Of a DNA stretch of 64,000 nt, positions 12,101 through 27,598 are shown one piece after another; the first letter of the stretch is position 1; the number at the start of each line of letters is the position of its first letter. A program made the translations under genes and the position numbers. The notes under the pieces were generated by a model. It searched no databases and was not told the DNA's origin. It was given only the letters and a program-made list of their open reading frames with translations. Source of the stretch: Anopheles merus (Eukaryota; Arthropoda; Insecta; Diptera; Culicidae); NCBI RefSeq assembly GCF_017562075.2, contig NC_054083.1, forward strand, positions 6,399,768 through 6,463,767, given 5' to 3'.

Positions 12101-15100
12101 AAGTGGCGTTTTATATTATAAGCATTTTACTGGCATTTTATCTAATTGTTAAGCTCATTGTGTGAAATTGAAGGACAAAAATCATTGCTTTTGATTGAAT
12201 TATATCTATTCTAATTAAATATCTAAGATATCTAATCTAATGATCATTGTGCTGTAAAATGCATGAAATTCTTAATTATGATTTTAGTTTTCTATTTTAA
12301 TTGCACACTCATTGTTCTAGGCTTTCAAAGACACGACGAAGCACGAAGCATTTCAACTATAAATGTGAATTGTGTCTGAATGGATATATCATCACTTTCT
12401 AAAACGCTGCTCTGACCCTGACCTAAAATTGAACCGAATAATTATTTCAAATTATTTCCATCACATTACAAATCTCCTCCCCTTGGACCGGAATCCAGCA
12501 AACAGGTTGAAAGTAGTGCACTCTTGCGTGTGATAATCAATTTATCCGAAAATCAAACATACACTCGCCACTGTAGTAAGCTTTCTCGTTCTTTCGTATA
12601 TAATTTTCAACAAAAGCTCGTGCAAAGAGCGAACTACATTACCTTATCCAACTAAATAGCGTTCATCCGCTACCGGATGCAGCATTGGAATAAAAACTAC
12701 AAAAAAGCCCAATACTACACGTGAAACCAGCCAACCATTCGAGGCTTGTCTGTCACTCGACCGGATTGGAAATATCCGACTCCCAGAGTGGTACGTTTTT
12801 TCGCGCAGTTTTGCCGGAACTTCCTCGCTGATACCTAACCTAAACCCATCGTTCCAATCCAGAGCGTGCGTGCATGGCATATCGTCGAACTGACCACGAC
12901 CGCACGGTGTACCATTACTGGAATGTACAGACTGCAAGTTGTACCAAAGGGGCCTTCCGCTCCTCCCAGCCCTCCCCTTGGCTTCGTTGCACAGCTCGCA
13001 CACGATGGCAAAACTTTCAACTCCAGTAGATTCACATGGTTTCTTCAACCGTGCAATAATAGGACGGGTTGTCGAAAAAAGGGTCCCTCAACTGTGGTGC
13101 GCATGGTCCAACCCGGTTCAGGCTCCATCTCTACACACCAGGGAGCTGATTTCCAGTGGCGGATAGCTGAAGCAACATAGTCCCACCACCACCACCACCA
13201 CCAACCCACTACCTCAACTGGTCGGACAACTCACATTCGCGTCTGACAGACTCGCGCACAACCCTCCGTCGGTGTGTTAGTACACTGTCTGGGGATGACG
13301 ATTTTCTTCCGGTTCGTTGAGGCGTAACCCGATGCGCGTCAGTCGGAAAAATGGGAGTCAGACTGGAAAATTTGACTGCGCGCGCACTGGACTCCGGCAT
13401 CGTCATCATCATCGTCATTGTCCTGATGATTGTTCTAAGCTCGAATGAAATCATATAAAATGACCATCATCTTGCCTGGGAATTCTCTCTCTCACTTTGG
13501 GCGACCACAAAGCAAACGAAATAAGCACACAACCAAAAATGAAAAGAAGAAAAAAAAACCATCCACCACAGACATTGAAACTGGCCCAGAAACGTGAAGT
13601 CCTTGCCTACCACCATGCATCACACCTAGGTCCTAGGATCATGCCGCGAATGGCCCCAGGAGGAGAAAACGAGACGACGGCAAAAGCCTTCCTTTAGTGT
13701 AACCCGGGTCGCTGATTAGTAGACTGTACCAAATCTATTCCCTTTACGGTCTAGATGGCATCGGGTATCGAGCGACCGGGTCCGTTCGAATTCGGCCCGT
13801 TTCGGGCCGCAGATGCATGGAGCCAGGCAAGGGCAAGGACATCGGACACGGATGGAGGATACGCTGCGCTCGTGAATGATCGTGTCGAACGGATCAGCGC
13901 CTCCACGTGAGTCCAATCTTCCGCACCAGAGAGATTTAGACATAAATTTTCATACCCCAGCAGTTACAGATGATTTCGATCCAGATTCTTCTGGCAAACC
14001 GGTATCAGCCGGCAAATTATGGCGCATTCTTTTGCAGTTTTTTTTAAATTATTTCTATACCAATTCTACGCCGGAATTTCTATGCAGACAATTGTCACTA
14101 AGATTTCACTAACAACAGAATACTTTGTGAACAATATTACGTAAATTGTATTGAGTCATGGGTTCATTAAAAACATTTCGGTGGGACAGCGAATCTACGC
14201 TTTTGATGCCATCTTGGAGCTTTGTCAGGTCTCAGCATTCAGTATGCTGTGTTTGCTGAAATTCACATACTAGAATTCTACAAGCCGTCGCAATCTGTAC
14301 TTCATACCATACACAAGTACACAAAGACACGCCTACCTTGTTCAGACTGTTGCCAGGTTACTGTGCTGCTAGTTGGATTGACGGGAGTAGTATGCCGACG
14401 GGAGTTCAAATGTTTCACCGTTGTTGACTACAACATGTACATATAGCATTGTCAGAGAATGATTCCTGACTTCTGGTTCTAGTGCAATATTCGGTGAAAA
14501 TTTGTCAAGAAGTAAGTAGCATAGTATAAACATTCAGTTATAAACTATTGTAATACATATCAATAAAAAGAGTTAATTAAATAGTAAAATGCTTTTACAA
14601 TAAATGCCAAAGAAACTCGGTGGTTGCATAGAAAACAAGATGATTTCTAAAAGGCCATACAAGGTTTGATCCATTATGTATAGAAAGGGGTTTCTTATGC
14701 AGAATTTATTATTGTTTTGTGACTAAGAGCACACTAGAAACAGAAACATAATTCATTATGCAGCCACAGTTCAAAATTCTAACAACTTTTTAGGATTTCA
14801 TTCCATATACAATGGCATCCATTTTATCCTTTACATTCACATTCTATTTTTAGCGAAGAAACAAACTTATTCCATTTTCCATGCAGATACAATTCTCAGC
14901 ATCTTATCCGATGGTCAGGAAAACAAACAAATGCGAACAGATATCCATCCGACTGACTGGGTGATCCAATTTGGACATCCCTTACCATTGATGGGGCAGC
15001 AGTTGGACCCAGCACCCAGTCTATTTCGATTCCGTTCATTGTACACGCCAAGCCGTACGAAACGTTCGCACCGCAGAGCGGGCTTTATCATCCCTTCGAA

Positions 15101-18100
15101 CAGCTTTGGTGTCCGGCGCTGAGCAAAATCCATGAACATGTATACGTACATATAAAATCTGAATATAAAAAAAACACACACACACACAACAAAGCATAAA
15201 AAAATCACAAAACCTACACAATTGTTCAAGCGAACAGGACGACCTGGACAAGCGGCTGATATGCGCCATAGAATTTTGTGTTGATATTTTATACGCATGA
15301 ATAATTTTAATCAAAAAATATCCCATTTTGTCCGTTGGCTGGAAAATTTTAACAAATAACAAAGGAGCACCGCTAGAATGAGGGAAGAGAAGTTATGATA
15401 AAAACGAAGCTGCTATTGTAGCGTGGTACTGTGGGGTACCGCACCGGAGCGGCTACCGGCGAACAGGATGTTGGAGGTGTTTGAGCACGATCTGGTTGCA
15501 TTGTTTCCGAAACCGTGAGCTTAGTCAAGGGTAAGTTGAAGACTCGCTTTGTATCTTGTGTATCAGATTGTGATAAAGGTGAAAGTCTTCCAAACGGTGG
15601 CGTTAATATAGAGCTTTCAACGATCTCTTTTTTGTGTGTAATGATTTTAGGTATTTCGATTTGCGAGAAGTTGATAACAATCCTTTAAGCTGTTCTAAAT
15701 CTTTCCGTTGTGTGTATTTTTAGAGGGAATGGGCAAAAAACTCTTCAATATGATACCCCACATACAAACAATCATATGAAAAACAACATGTCCAATTGTT
15801 AATATAAATAAAATTGAAAGCTGTAACAAAACAGTTTCCCTTCAGGTGCTCACGTTTGTTTCCAAACGGCGTACCGATACATCAGGAAATTCTCAAGAGT
15901 GCTATTTTCACACAGTTTGTATTTCATTTCCAACCGTTTATAATTGAATCCAACACCTCTGTACTGCAAATACGTAAAGAAAGATCTATTACCTGACCAT
16001 CAGCTATACCTTTCTGGACATTTCAGCCCTGGCTTTGTACTGCTATCGTAATTGATTGTAATAGCTGTCGATTAATTCATCTCAAAGAACACCATGGGAC
16101 TGTAGTGTTTTAACTGTCACAGGCGCTGTAGCTGTAGTAAGCGGTAAATTATCGAGCAAAGCACATAAATTATATCGATCGTGGATAGAGTTTGAATGTT
16201 TAAACCTCACTCTCATTTACGTTAGAAAGATGAAAATAATTGCAAACAATTACAATACTGACATTTCTGGTTTCTCCGTTAGCAGGGTTAGCGAAATTGA
16301 AAAACGCACCAAAATATATACGAAGTATGCTTCCAGTGGAAAGGAATGAAACGGAAGAAGGCATTCAATAGAAACACTGGTTTATATCTCTTACATTCCA
16401 TATTACCTAGACCCGGATGAAGCAAAATCAAATGAACGCGAGTTTGAGAGTATTTATTTTTTCATAAACCTTTAAATGTAAGCATCTCCATCACTTACTT
16501 TGTACACCAAAACGTGTTCATAGTCTTTCTCTCTCTCTCCCACATGCACACACACGTACATTCCTAAGCCTCAGAAGAAATTTGGCGTTGTTAGCTGCTG
16601 AATATTCATCATACTAAGTGAAAGCTTTCACATTTTTGGCCAAATGGAAATAGGTAGACATTTTTTTGTTTGTATACTCTACGATTTGGGACGAGACGAT
16701 CTCTCCGTAATGGCAAACAAGGCTCTTCTGCCATTAAGGTAATGAGTATTATGATGACAGCAAAAGCATCCATTATAGGTGCAAACATGTTTGTTGGTCG
16801 TCTTCTTTGGATCAGAATCATTACATAGATGATATAAAAGCTACTGTCAAATGTATCAATCTTATACATTGTAACGAAACGTTGTAGTTTTTTTAAGGTT
16901 TATATATTTTGTTGTTGTTTTTCTCGTTATGAAAGACAACATTTCTTTTCATAATAATTACAGGTCTTTGAGAAGCGAATCTGTGTTAATTATCTTGCAT
17001 TCAAAGTGCATTCACATAATACAACATTCATGGCAACATTGTATAAAAAGAAACAAACCATACCTTTCCACATAATGCAACATTGATACTTGAATGTCGT
17101 TGCAATGCAAACACACTAATTACATGAGAAAGGGTTCCAATTAGTCCGGTTTCTCATAGGTGCGAATAATATACAGAAACTGCATTGAAAGACTCACTTC
17201 CTAGTTACCTCCGGCCTTGTGGCACGTCACTTACCAAAGTGTGTGCTTGTGCACACTGTTGTCAACAAAGACAAGGCCTCTTGTTACAAATAAAGAAGGC
17301 ATTCAGCTTCATGTTGGCCCACTGAAAATTAACACACAAATAACCACAACACATATACCGACCGTCGAAAGAGCAATAGACAGGCGGTGAGTGTCATCTA
17401 GTGTTTTAATTAACCACTTGCTCCTTGCGTTTCAAGAAGCGCTTGTCACATGTGCATGCTGTTTTCGCCGCCTTGACTTGGGTTCATCTTGTAATGGCTT
17501 GATAGGAGAAACGTTATCCGTTTTTACAAAAGCATCGTTATGATAACACAAAATGGTAGATTGCTTTTGCACATTTTTGTATTCAATTTTTAATTGCCAT
17601 GTGGAGAATACTATGTCATAAGAGAGTGGTCTTAAAGTGGCATTAAATTGAACAATTGGCTCACTCATGTTTGAATGAGGTGAACTGTATATGATTATCA
17701 CGATGGTTCTGCCAATAATTATTCTAGTTTCAAAATGAGCTAAAAACAATTTTTTATGATGATTTTTTAAAATTAAGTATAATATTGCTCTCAAGGCATA
17801 TGAAAATAAAGTAAATAAAGCTTAAGAAAGATAACATAATGGTTATCTGATTAAAAAATAGGGAATAACAAAACGAGATTCGCTTGGTTTTATCTTTCCT
17901 AAACCTTTGTCCATATATTGTCAAAGAGAAGCGAGCTATCCCGAAGTATCTTCTCAGTGAGGCGTTTCCTCGTCCTCTCAGCATAGCCATAGCATGACAT
18001 GGGGTGGTTGCAGATGAAGCGTATAGCAAGGATGTTAAAGTACTGAGCTAGCCTACGATCGCCCGTTAGTAACGCTATCAAGATAATGACAACTGGCTTT

Positions 18101-21100
18101 ATTCGGATTTTCTTCACAGAATAGCAGAAATGAAATACAGTGTGTTAGCTAAACAATGGTTTAGTTATACTTTTTGGTTTAGTCGTCATTACAAAAAGTT
18201 ACATCAGATATATTTATTTGCCATGAGATGTATGTTATTATGATTTGTTTTGCCAAAATATGCTATAACCCTTCAACTATATTTTCAAAGCATAAATACA
18301 CAATTTAATTGTGTACTGCTTTAGTATAAATATCGAATATTTAACAAATTATAATGTTTGAGAAGAAGGGAAAGTGCATGATAATCCCTTATGAAAAGCT
18401 GAAACTCCTATTCGTCCTCCACTATCAAGACCTAGATTTGTCCACAACATCTTGCACATCTGAAAAAAATAAGTTCACCAGTGCGTCGGTTACGAAACTC
18501 TTTAGAAACTGCCCCGGAAACAGCAGTGGATCCAACAACTTATCTACACAATGGGTTTTATGTTTCTCGATTTCCTTTCCGGCTTCCTGTGTCGAAGCGG
18601 ATGGGTGCTGCCGACCACAGCCGGCACCACCACCGGCACCGATGGACCATAGTGACTTTCTCAGTCGCTCATGCCAAGTTCGATCTGTGCAATGTTTGGT
18701 CAAAACAGCAATGAAACATGGAGCAGAAGATTTATAGACGGAAAAATATTTCAACCAACTAAATTCTCTCTGCCGGTCCCTACAATAGACTCACACCGAA
18801 GGACGCATACGCAACGCGTTATGATGCTTGTACTTTGGCGTTAGTAATCTGTGAGATTCATTATGTTAAACACGTGTGCATCTTATCTTATTTTTTGGGT
18901 TTATGCTTCACAAAATGCACACTGGTTAAACATGTTTCTATAACAGACATATATCCTTCACATGGTTCAAATATAGCTCATAATTTAATCTCAATCGGTA
19001 CATGTAATAATGAGTTTGCTATGTCATGGGACAAAACATCTGAAGCATGTAAGAGCCAAAATATTATTCCTGCAAATTAAGAAATGTGTATGGGAAAGGC
19101 CCTGATTTCTGCTTTTATTTTTGTCCAAATTACATAACATTTTAAGACGCTCAAATTTTTACGCTCGCTACCTACACCTTAAAGCCACCCAGGAATGGAA
19201 TTTTCCCCATAGAAACATCGCTCGATGCCACACTGGCCACATAGTCCCAGTAAGTCCCTCGCAATCTTTAATATGAATCATTTTCAACCAACCGATTCGA
19301 AATAAAATAGGCATTTGCCGGCAGGAAGCAACGTTTCCCATTGCCAGGGATGCGAACTCGCCGCTCCTTAGGCCTCCGTGGCGGTGCCTGGCCACCGGCA
19401 AGCGATCCAGCCCTTGACTCTATCGCGCATGCCTTTTCGTTCCGCCTCACGGCAAATGTGTTTTCTAGCGTTACCGAGGGTGTCCCCGGTTAGGATGAAG
19501 CATCTAACGCATATCAAACCAAGTTCCGCACGCCAGAGAAACGCGATGTGTTGCGAAATGTGTGTTCCCTGTGCGGGTTGGTAAGGCCCCGGTACATTTT
19601 GGTGGCGTTCTAATTCCTACCGTCTTGCGAACTCGCATGTTGATTACAGGCCGATGCTGCCGGCAGCGAGCGTACAGGGGTACACGAGGCTGGGGTGCCA
19701 ACGAAGAACAAGCATTGCCGAATAGTGACAGGATAAAACTGTAAACGTGTTTCAATTTGAGGCGAATCGTTGAGCGGATTTAAAGTATCAAATTGAAAAA
19801 CAAATTCCTGGCACTCGCCAAACAGGGATGTTCTCCCTGGCCGGCAAATGCATGTAGACTGGGGCAATATTCATCAAATGAATCACTAGAAACCGCTTCA
19901 AACTCAAATTTACAGTGCAATCATATAAAAAATCCAACGAGTTCCGATGTAATGGTTGGGAAAAGACTTTTATTCCTCTGAGGGGTTAACACGAACGTAG
20001 GAATAGCTATCGGGCGTGAGCCTCATCGTGGAGGCAAGCCGCAGTGATAAATTTGGATGCTTCACATTCTTTACTCAAGTGAAGTGAGTTCAGTTAATTA
20101 ACCCCTATGACAACCGTAAGTGTTTGTACCATCAAAGAGGGGAAAGTAAGGGTTGATCCATGGTAGAAATGGAAGCGAATTTTATGTTTTGTAATATTTT
20201 TCGCTGATTTTTATGAAGGCAAATACCAATCGCTTTTAATAAAAACACAAGAATATTGATCTGGTACAATAAATAATCGAAGCGAATCGAAACCAAACGC
20301 ATGAACCGGAACTCCATGCTGACGACAACAACCGGTATCCCTGTGAGATTTGCTTCTACGTTTCCTCAAATACTTATCCATAGCGCTCAGTGCTTTCCAC
20401 GTGAAGGATGGCAGGCACCAGTTTGTACAGCTCACTGAGGGAGTATCCGGCAATGGTTTGCTCATAGCATCAAACTACCAAAAACATTCTGTAGACACAA
20501 CCAAAAAATACGACACTAGCTGCAGAGCTAGCCAAGCGAACCGAGTAAAGATGCCAGCGCCTGGCAACGGCATGCCTGGGAAGTGGCTCCATCCTCTCTT
20601 GCTTACTTGGGTGTCTCGATTGTGCTTGTACGTTCCGGGCTGTCAAGAACAGCTGACAATACTTCTGTAGGTACGGTGTAGATTTTCGCAAGCATTACGA
20701 GCCCAGCCCAGTTGTCTTGAATGCGATTTCCAAAGTCCTTGAGAGTGTGTGCGCATATGAGTATATTGGTGTGCTTGCGCGCGCACTAGTATCGGCGACC
20801 GATGCCGAAAGATGGTTTTGTTGTCTTGGAAACTTCCGCTTGAGCTCCTGCTCAGCTGTCAGCGTCGATGAAAACTCAACATCCCAGTGCCGGCATTTCT
20901 CATCCAGATCGCAATCGCTGCTATCCAAACTGTTTTGATCTCAACTTTCTTTACCTACCCAATCCATGATAGGGCTTTGCTTGAGCTCAAGTAACGTCTT
21001 CCCGCTCTGCCATCCACTGCACTGAAAACTGCATCTCTGAGATGGTCTGTGCTAGTCACACGTCTCAATCGACTCCTTTTTTTCGGGTTTCATTCTTCCT

Positions 21101-24100
21101 AACACTCTCTCGTGTGTTTGTCGGTTTGCGCAGGTCCGTTCCGCATCAGTTGACTTAATGAATAATGCAATCAGTTCCCTCTCGAATCATGGCAAGGACC
21201 TCGACCTCGCAAGCGTTGGATTGCGTCGTCACTTGAAATGACAACACTACAGCCGCCCTTTGCCATTCTTCGCACCATTCTTCACTTCCGCTAGCTTCCT
21301 CATCAGCTTGGGCGGCAGGCCCAGCCGTGGCCCGGCATCAGCACGTTCCGGTTCCGCCAGATTCATTCCCCGCCAGGTTCGGGTAAGCGACGCACCGGTT
21401 TTTCCACACGGTTTCCCAATGAGCCAACGAAGGGCGAAGGACGATTTTGATGCGAATGACTGACTCCGGAGGGTTGTTTGCTGATGGATTCCTCTGGCGG
21501 TGCAACCCGGGCGGATACGGATTTTTGAAATGGGGGTGTAGGCCGACGCCGAAGTCATATGGTTTTCGGCGAAGTTTTTGGAGCGGAAAGAAGTGAGGAA
21601 AATCGATATCGCTCGGAAGCCATCCTGTCGTGGACACCCCCGTTATCACTCTAGAGAGCCTCCGTAGGAGACACAGATTCCGGACGTTGACATTGGCCGT
21701 ATCTGCATACTGGCCGGCAATGGCAAGCTTTTTTTCTGCTATGTGTTTCCATGCTAGTGCAGCTTGAAGAAATGCGTAAAAGATGTGCATCTGTTTCACA
21801 GTGGCTGTTCTGCATGTTTCTTGCAGTATTTGAGCATAATTTAATAGATTCATAGAAACATTTAAATATTTGTTTGAAACTTATTTTTCAACGACAAAAT
21901 ACTATGTAAAAGAATAAAAGTACTCAATAAGATAATGAATAAAATATGTCCGCTACAAATTTCTGAGAAGTGCTCAAACAATACACTTGTGGTAAATGAT
22001 GCCCTAGTTTTGTATTGAATTAAGCACAAAGATAACTTCTAATATTGTACAATGTCTTTATGAAGTTCTGTTACGTGTATGTACATATGAGGAGAGGCTT
22101 TCTGGCTGAAACATTGTACATCCATTGTACTATTGTCCTATTATCATTTGTTTGCATATGTGTTAACAAATAATTGTACGTAAAATTGACTCACCAAAAC
22201 AATGCACTTTGACCGACTTTTGACAAACAGCAAGCTCGTCCCAACTTAACAGCAGCAACAGTTTCCACTTCCCTCCGCAATGCATTAATCAACTCACATT
22301 TAACCCATTAAACGATTGTCCGAGCCCGTTTCAAATGCAAATAGAGCGTTTGTTGGTCAACTGTTAACAGCACCTTTCGAGTGAGATAAGGCATACGAGG
22401 GAAGGAAACCACCGTTCCCCATCGATCATCATATATAATGGGTAGCCCAACCAAAATAAAAGGACAATCAAAAGAAAACAAGCAAAAAAAAAAGATGTCA
22501 ATGCTTTGCAAATATATACAATTTTGCATAAGCAACATGCCAGCCATTTTCTTTAACCGGGCAAACAACCGGGTCGAACAATATGTGGAGCTTTATCATC
22601 ACGCAAAATATATTTGAATAGCAAACAGAACAACGGCACGCTTATCGCCCATTTCCGCGGCGAATGTGACGCACAGCAGCACCAGGCCGCAGTGTCCGTG
22701 GAGCGAAACGTAAAATTAATAACGGTTCACATAAAAAAGGCTGACAAAAATTAACTCACCTCTTTCAAGTACGGTGGTATAAAGCACAAAAAAGAATGTC
22801 GTAAAATATTCATTTTTCCAAACACTGCTGTTTCGGCGCCAAAGGAGAAACCGACTGGGGACTCCGTGTTATTCGCACATGCCTGCATGAAGGCGCAAAA
22901 TAGATTTTCACTTTAAATTTTTGATGATAGATTCGATTTTCGCACTATACATACATTAAATTGCAAATTTTACCACTTTCGCTTGTTGTTATTCGCTAGT
23001 ATACTTCATTGCTAGTTCAAAGAAGTAGGTAGCGCACGCTGGTACTCTAGGTACCTTACTGATTAAAAGTCTATTGACGGATTAGGCTATGGCTGGCACC
23101 TTCGAAATGTTTGTAAAATTATATAGATGAAATATGCAAACAAATTAAGTATAATGAGATGCTGATATAAATAATCAGTTGTAGACTAAGCGCATTATTT
23201 ACACACGTTTTGATATTCCTCTTTTCCGGAGAATGAGTCAAGCGCAAGAACACAAACACACATAAAAACTACAAAAATTAAGCGCATCAAACACTGAACT
23301 GCAATGATATTTTCACTTGCTGGTGTAGTATGATATTGTATAGGAAAAAAGGGGCCTTACATCCACATTGTGCCCCATGGCAAAAATGCCACCTTGGTGA
23401 AATGGCAACGAAAAAAGGCAAAAAAAGAAAAAAAAAGAAAGGACGGATGTGTCAGACGCGCACAGGATATTTGGCTCGACGCGGCCGTTTGTGGAAAACA
23501 AAAGCAGTATCTAGGAAGGCTTTTTTTTGGCAGCGGACACGGTCGATGGGGTCATCCGAGGATTATCCAAAGCACCGTCGAAGCGCCATTACAGTGCAGA
23601 ATAAATGTGTTTCTAAAGTGTATTTAAACATTTTCAAGTAGTGTTATGCTGACATCTATAATTTGTTGTGTAAAAGAAAATACACATCAAAAGCATTTTT
23701 AGTTATTTCTTGATTGCTTTTGTGAATTACAAATTTAAAGTATTATTTTCTTAAAAGAGTTGAGAGCTCTTTGTGTAGCTCCGTACACTCCACACGCTGT
23801 ATGTAGCTCTTAACACTCAAATGTTAAGGTTAGTTTCTTGCAAAACACTATCATAAATCGTCATCAGCAAAAATAACCAAATATCTCACCTATTTCAATA
23901 ACAAATCATCAGTTTCATCTACGATAAAAAATACATTAATAAAAATAAAAGAATAAAATAAATAGACCAATGAATTTGTAAACAAATACCATAACAAAAC
24001 ACAAAAAAGGTAACAATATAGACGAACGCCGTAATAAGCAGTCAAATAAAACCAACTGCTGCAAACTATTGCAACAGCACTCTTTCTTTCGCCCGTAGTA

Positions 24101-27100
24101 GTATTAAGTATTAAATAACAAGCGTTTTCTTAAGCAGTCTTATATTATTTTATTATTGCAACGCTAAAAATCAATCGCTTGACTCGGGCTACCGCGAAAG
24201 AGTGCCTTCGGTCATTGCCTTAGCCACGCTGTTCGGGAGCCTTTGAGCGATCGGGAATATTCGGCTCGATCGGTATTGGATGCTTCCCACACTACGCGTT
24301 TGTACCGCGCTCTGTCGGGAATCACGGTAGATAACACCGACAGATCGAATCTAACGTTAATAATTATTAACACCAACCAACAATTCAAGAGGATGTCAGA
24401 TACGGTGTTTCAAATATTTACATATATGAAAGTAAAACCAAGAAAGTTTTAATTAAACTAATCACGAATAACATATTTTATCCGTCTAGCTTATCCTTGG
24501 CGCATAGCTTATCGTGTCCTTAGCTTAGCTTATTGAAACGTAAGTAGATTTTACGAATGAAATTATTTTTTAGAATGCTCTGTAGTGATGGGTATAAGTT
24601 CAATTTTTGCTGACGAATTAAAATAAATCGTACAAAATAAAATAATGCTTCCTAATCATTCGTTTAACAATCCGTTCCGTACGAGGTGGACACCACTGTA
24701 AGCAATTTTGTGAACCCAAATAGGTTCCAAACGGTTCTTAACCACAATAGCTGACAATAGACACCGAGAAAGCGCCACCGATGGTCACAAACATCGCGAT
24801 CATATCGCACTTTCCTCCAACGGACCCCACCCGATGGTCCGGACGAAATGAAGTAAAAGAACACTCCCACAGAAACGGATTTGCCACCACGACACCGGAA
24901 GCTGCTGGTGGAAAGTGGCTTTTCATGCAGCATTCACGAGACAATGGAATAGATAAAATTATTATATTCCCTCTGTGCTGCTCCATACCATCCCGTCTCT
25001 GTTCCTATTCTTTGATTTGCCATGGAAGCTACTGTTTTACCATGCCTCGCTGTACAGCAGCAACAACGCTGTTTACGAACGCCTTAGGGTGCAAGGCCAG
25101 TCCGCTTGTCGGTTAGCGGCATAGCGGCGCAAGGGCGGTGGGTATTTTCAGGCCAGCTTTTTTGGTGTGTCCATTTGACTTTGCGCACATTGCGGGGATA
25201 GCTGGGCCGCTCTGTACGCTACGTTGTCTGTGCCGGGACGAGGATAATACAGTAGCCAGAATCAAACCACACAAACCAAAACACTGAGCATTTAACAAAA
25301 ACGCACACACACACATCCGCACAGAAAGTAGAAATACTCCACGGCTACGATTTATGGTTGTCGGAGCAGGGCGTGCCCAATGCATGCAGATTCGGTGTCT
25401 TTTACGGATACCGCAGATATAACATCCGTATCACGTCGTAAATTCACACAGCCAAGAACAAGACGGTCCCGTTAAGAGCGGAAACCGGAAGACGGGGTCC
25501 CAACGTGGTTTGGCGCGATAATAGCCGAACGTGGGGAAATATTATATATGAAGTTGCTGTCAACCTTTATCATTAAATTATATGTTTTATCCCTCTTCGC
25601 AACCATTTGGTCAGCATTCACGATGGAGCGCTCGGGAGCATTTCGCAGTTGGGGTTTATTAACGATTTGCGCCCATTTTCCGGACTTTCGTTTAGGAAGC
25701 TATAATATATTCCTTTGGTCAGCACTTTTGTTCCATTGTGTGTTGTAGAATTTTCAGGATAATCGCAAAGCTAGTGTGTGTGTGTATTCGTATGCGACTG
25801 GTAGTTTATCTTGTCTAATTTAATTTAATTTGCTATAAGAATGGCCAGGCGTCTCCATTGACTTTTTTGTTTTGTACGAATGAAAATATTGCCTACAGAA
25901 ATAAGGTATTTAAAACCATGTTTTTATTTATATTTTTTAAACTTCAAATCAAAGCTTCACTGTAAAGAGTCACTTGCTCCACGTTTGTTTATTGAAAAGA
26001 AGCCTATGAACGTCCATGTCCACGAGTTTGAACTGTGTGATGAAGTTTAACAAAACCACTTTCATTAGACCAACAGCCACTAAATTACAGTAGTACTATT
26101 GTTTCGTAATTGTATATGCCCCTACACAGTACCATGGCATATGTGTTCATGCATCATTCTACAAATGCTTAACGAACAAAAACCACCAAAAGCAGTTACT
26201 CCGCGAACTCCGGCGAGCTGAAAGTGCGTTTCATTATGCGTTTTACATACTTTGCCCACCAACCCATTTGGTGTACATTATTAGCTGGCAGGGAAGCGAA
26301 GAAGTATTGTCACCCGGCTCGTTTTCTCATTTGGCCGATTACCGTTGGCACTTTAGTGGCGTCGTGGTAAACGGGTGTTGATCGAGATGAAAATAATAAT
26401 TTCCCAACCACAACAATACCAGCGAACACTGGACACCGCACTGGCTGTCACGGTGTGTGGTTTGCACCGATGTCCACGGGCATATGGACCCACGATCAGA
26501 CACGCATCGACAATGTTTGTAATGTTCGGAAGATCGACTGTTTCCCGCAGCAGGATGGACATACTCACTCATGGTTGCGAAGAGGGATAAAACATATAAA
26601 GGGCTGCTGAGAACAACTATTGTATGTGTAATATAGTCTGTTGTATGAGAGTGTAAAAAAATATATAAAAATACAAGTAAACGAAAATATACAGATATGA
26701 TTTTAACTACTTAAGCCAGTGGGTTTTAACCTGGGAGAAATTTTTGGTTTTGGAGCCGTGGGAGGGAACATTAAAAAGATAGATTAGAAAAACGATTATT
26801 CATCCAATAATCAACTGGAGGCGAACATTTTAGTAAGTTTGTTGGAACTGAAAATTGAAGTGCAAAAACTTCGTATTAAATCCAAAATAAGCTTACCAAG
26901 CTGCAACATAATTTAAAGCAAAACCAGTCCTTAACGAGACTGTGCGTATAGTTGTGTGATCCGATCAACAATTCGTTGCATCATGTTGCAACAACGGTCA
27001 ACTTTACCAAATTTAGACATTACTTAGGACCAACTTAGAAACAACAAACAATCCAAAAATGACCGTTCCCTCGTAGTAAGAACTGACTATTCGGCTGCAT

Positions 27101-27587
27101 GTTACTGACAAGTCTCAAATGTCTGTATAGACCAGCATTGCCGCGTAGGTCGTTACGCCAAAAATAACAAGATTTAAACTACTTGCTATATCATATACCC
27201 ACTTTAAAAAATACTTTCGGAAGGATTCAGTACCAACAGCTTTATTTATTTTTACAAATAGTTATAAAATGACTGACAAATTGTTTAGGACAATAAAATT
27301 TGCGAATCAAATTTTATGGAACAAAGCAGAATATGACAAAGCTACTGAAAAGAAGAAATATTTGTATCACGATTCAATATCTGTGCATGTAATATTAATT
27401 GCGTTGAAACATAAAAAATGAGATTGAAATAACTATTTCTGAAAGACGTAATAAAGAAACGAAACAATTCAACGGTTATGGTGAAATATTATTAACAGCA
27501 TTTTGGACAGAGTTAATATATAATACGATAAATACAAATATTTAAAGAATAGCCCTTTTTTGGCACATATTTCATTAACGTATGACC
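9129..27587. other. Large gene-poor stretch with G+C-rich islands
   Basis: No gene could be supported in 18 kb. Islands richer in G+C lie at about 9.9-11.7, 12.8-13.9, 15.0, 18.5-18.7, 19.2-19.9, 20.3-21.7, 22.6, 24.2-24.4 and 24.7-25.5 kb. Long overlapping frames occur in them on both strands (for example 10520-11125 +, 11725-11300 -, 12644-13048 -, 21338-21853 -) but none shows a recognised domain or a clear exon structure. Between the islands the DNA is A+T-rich. Simple repeats include (CAC)n near 13188-13203. This could be intergenic DNA or the introns of a gene with exons outside the window. Confidence 0.45.
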
Positions 27588-27598
27588 TGATTAATGAT
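27588..27598. repeat. Target-site duplication, left, of SINE copy 2
   Basis: TGATTAATGAT occurs here and again at 27813-27823, immediately outside both ends of the SINE. This 11-bp perfect duplication is a LINE-type integration footprint. Confidence 0.8.

Noticed and set aside
16519..16545. Sequence similar to insect miR-14 (CAGTCTTT followed by CTCTCTC)
   Set aside because: The match is mostly a CT-repeat, and no complementary arm is present within 80 nt on either side to form a precursor hairpin.
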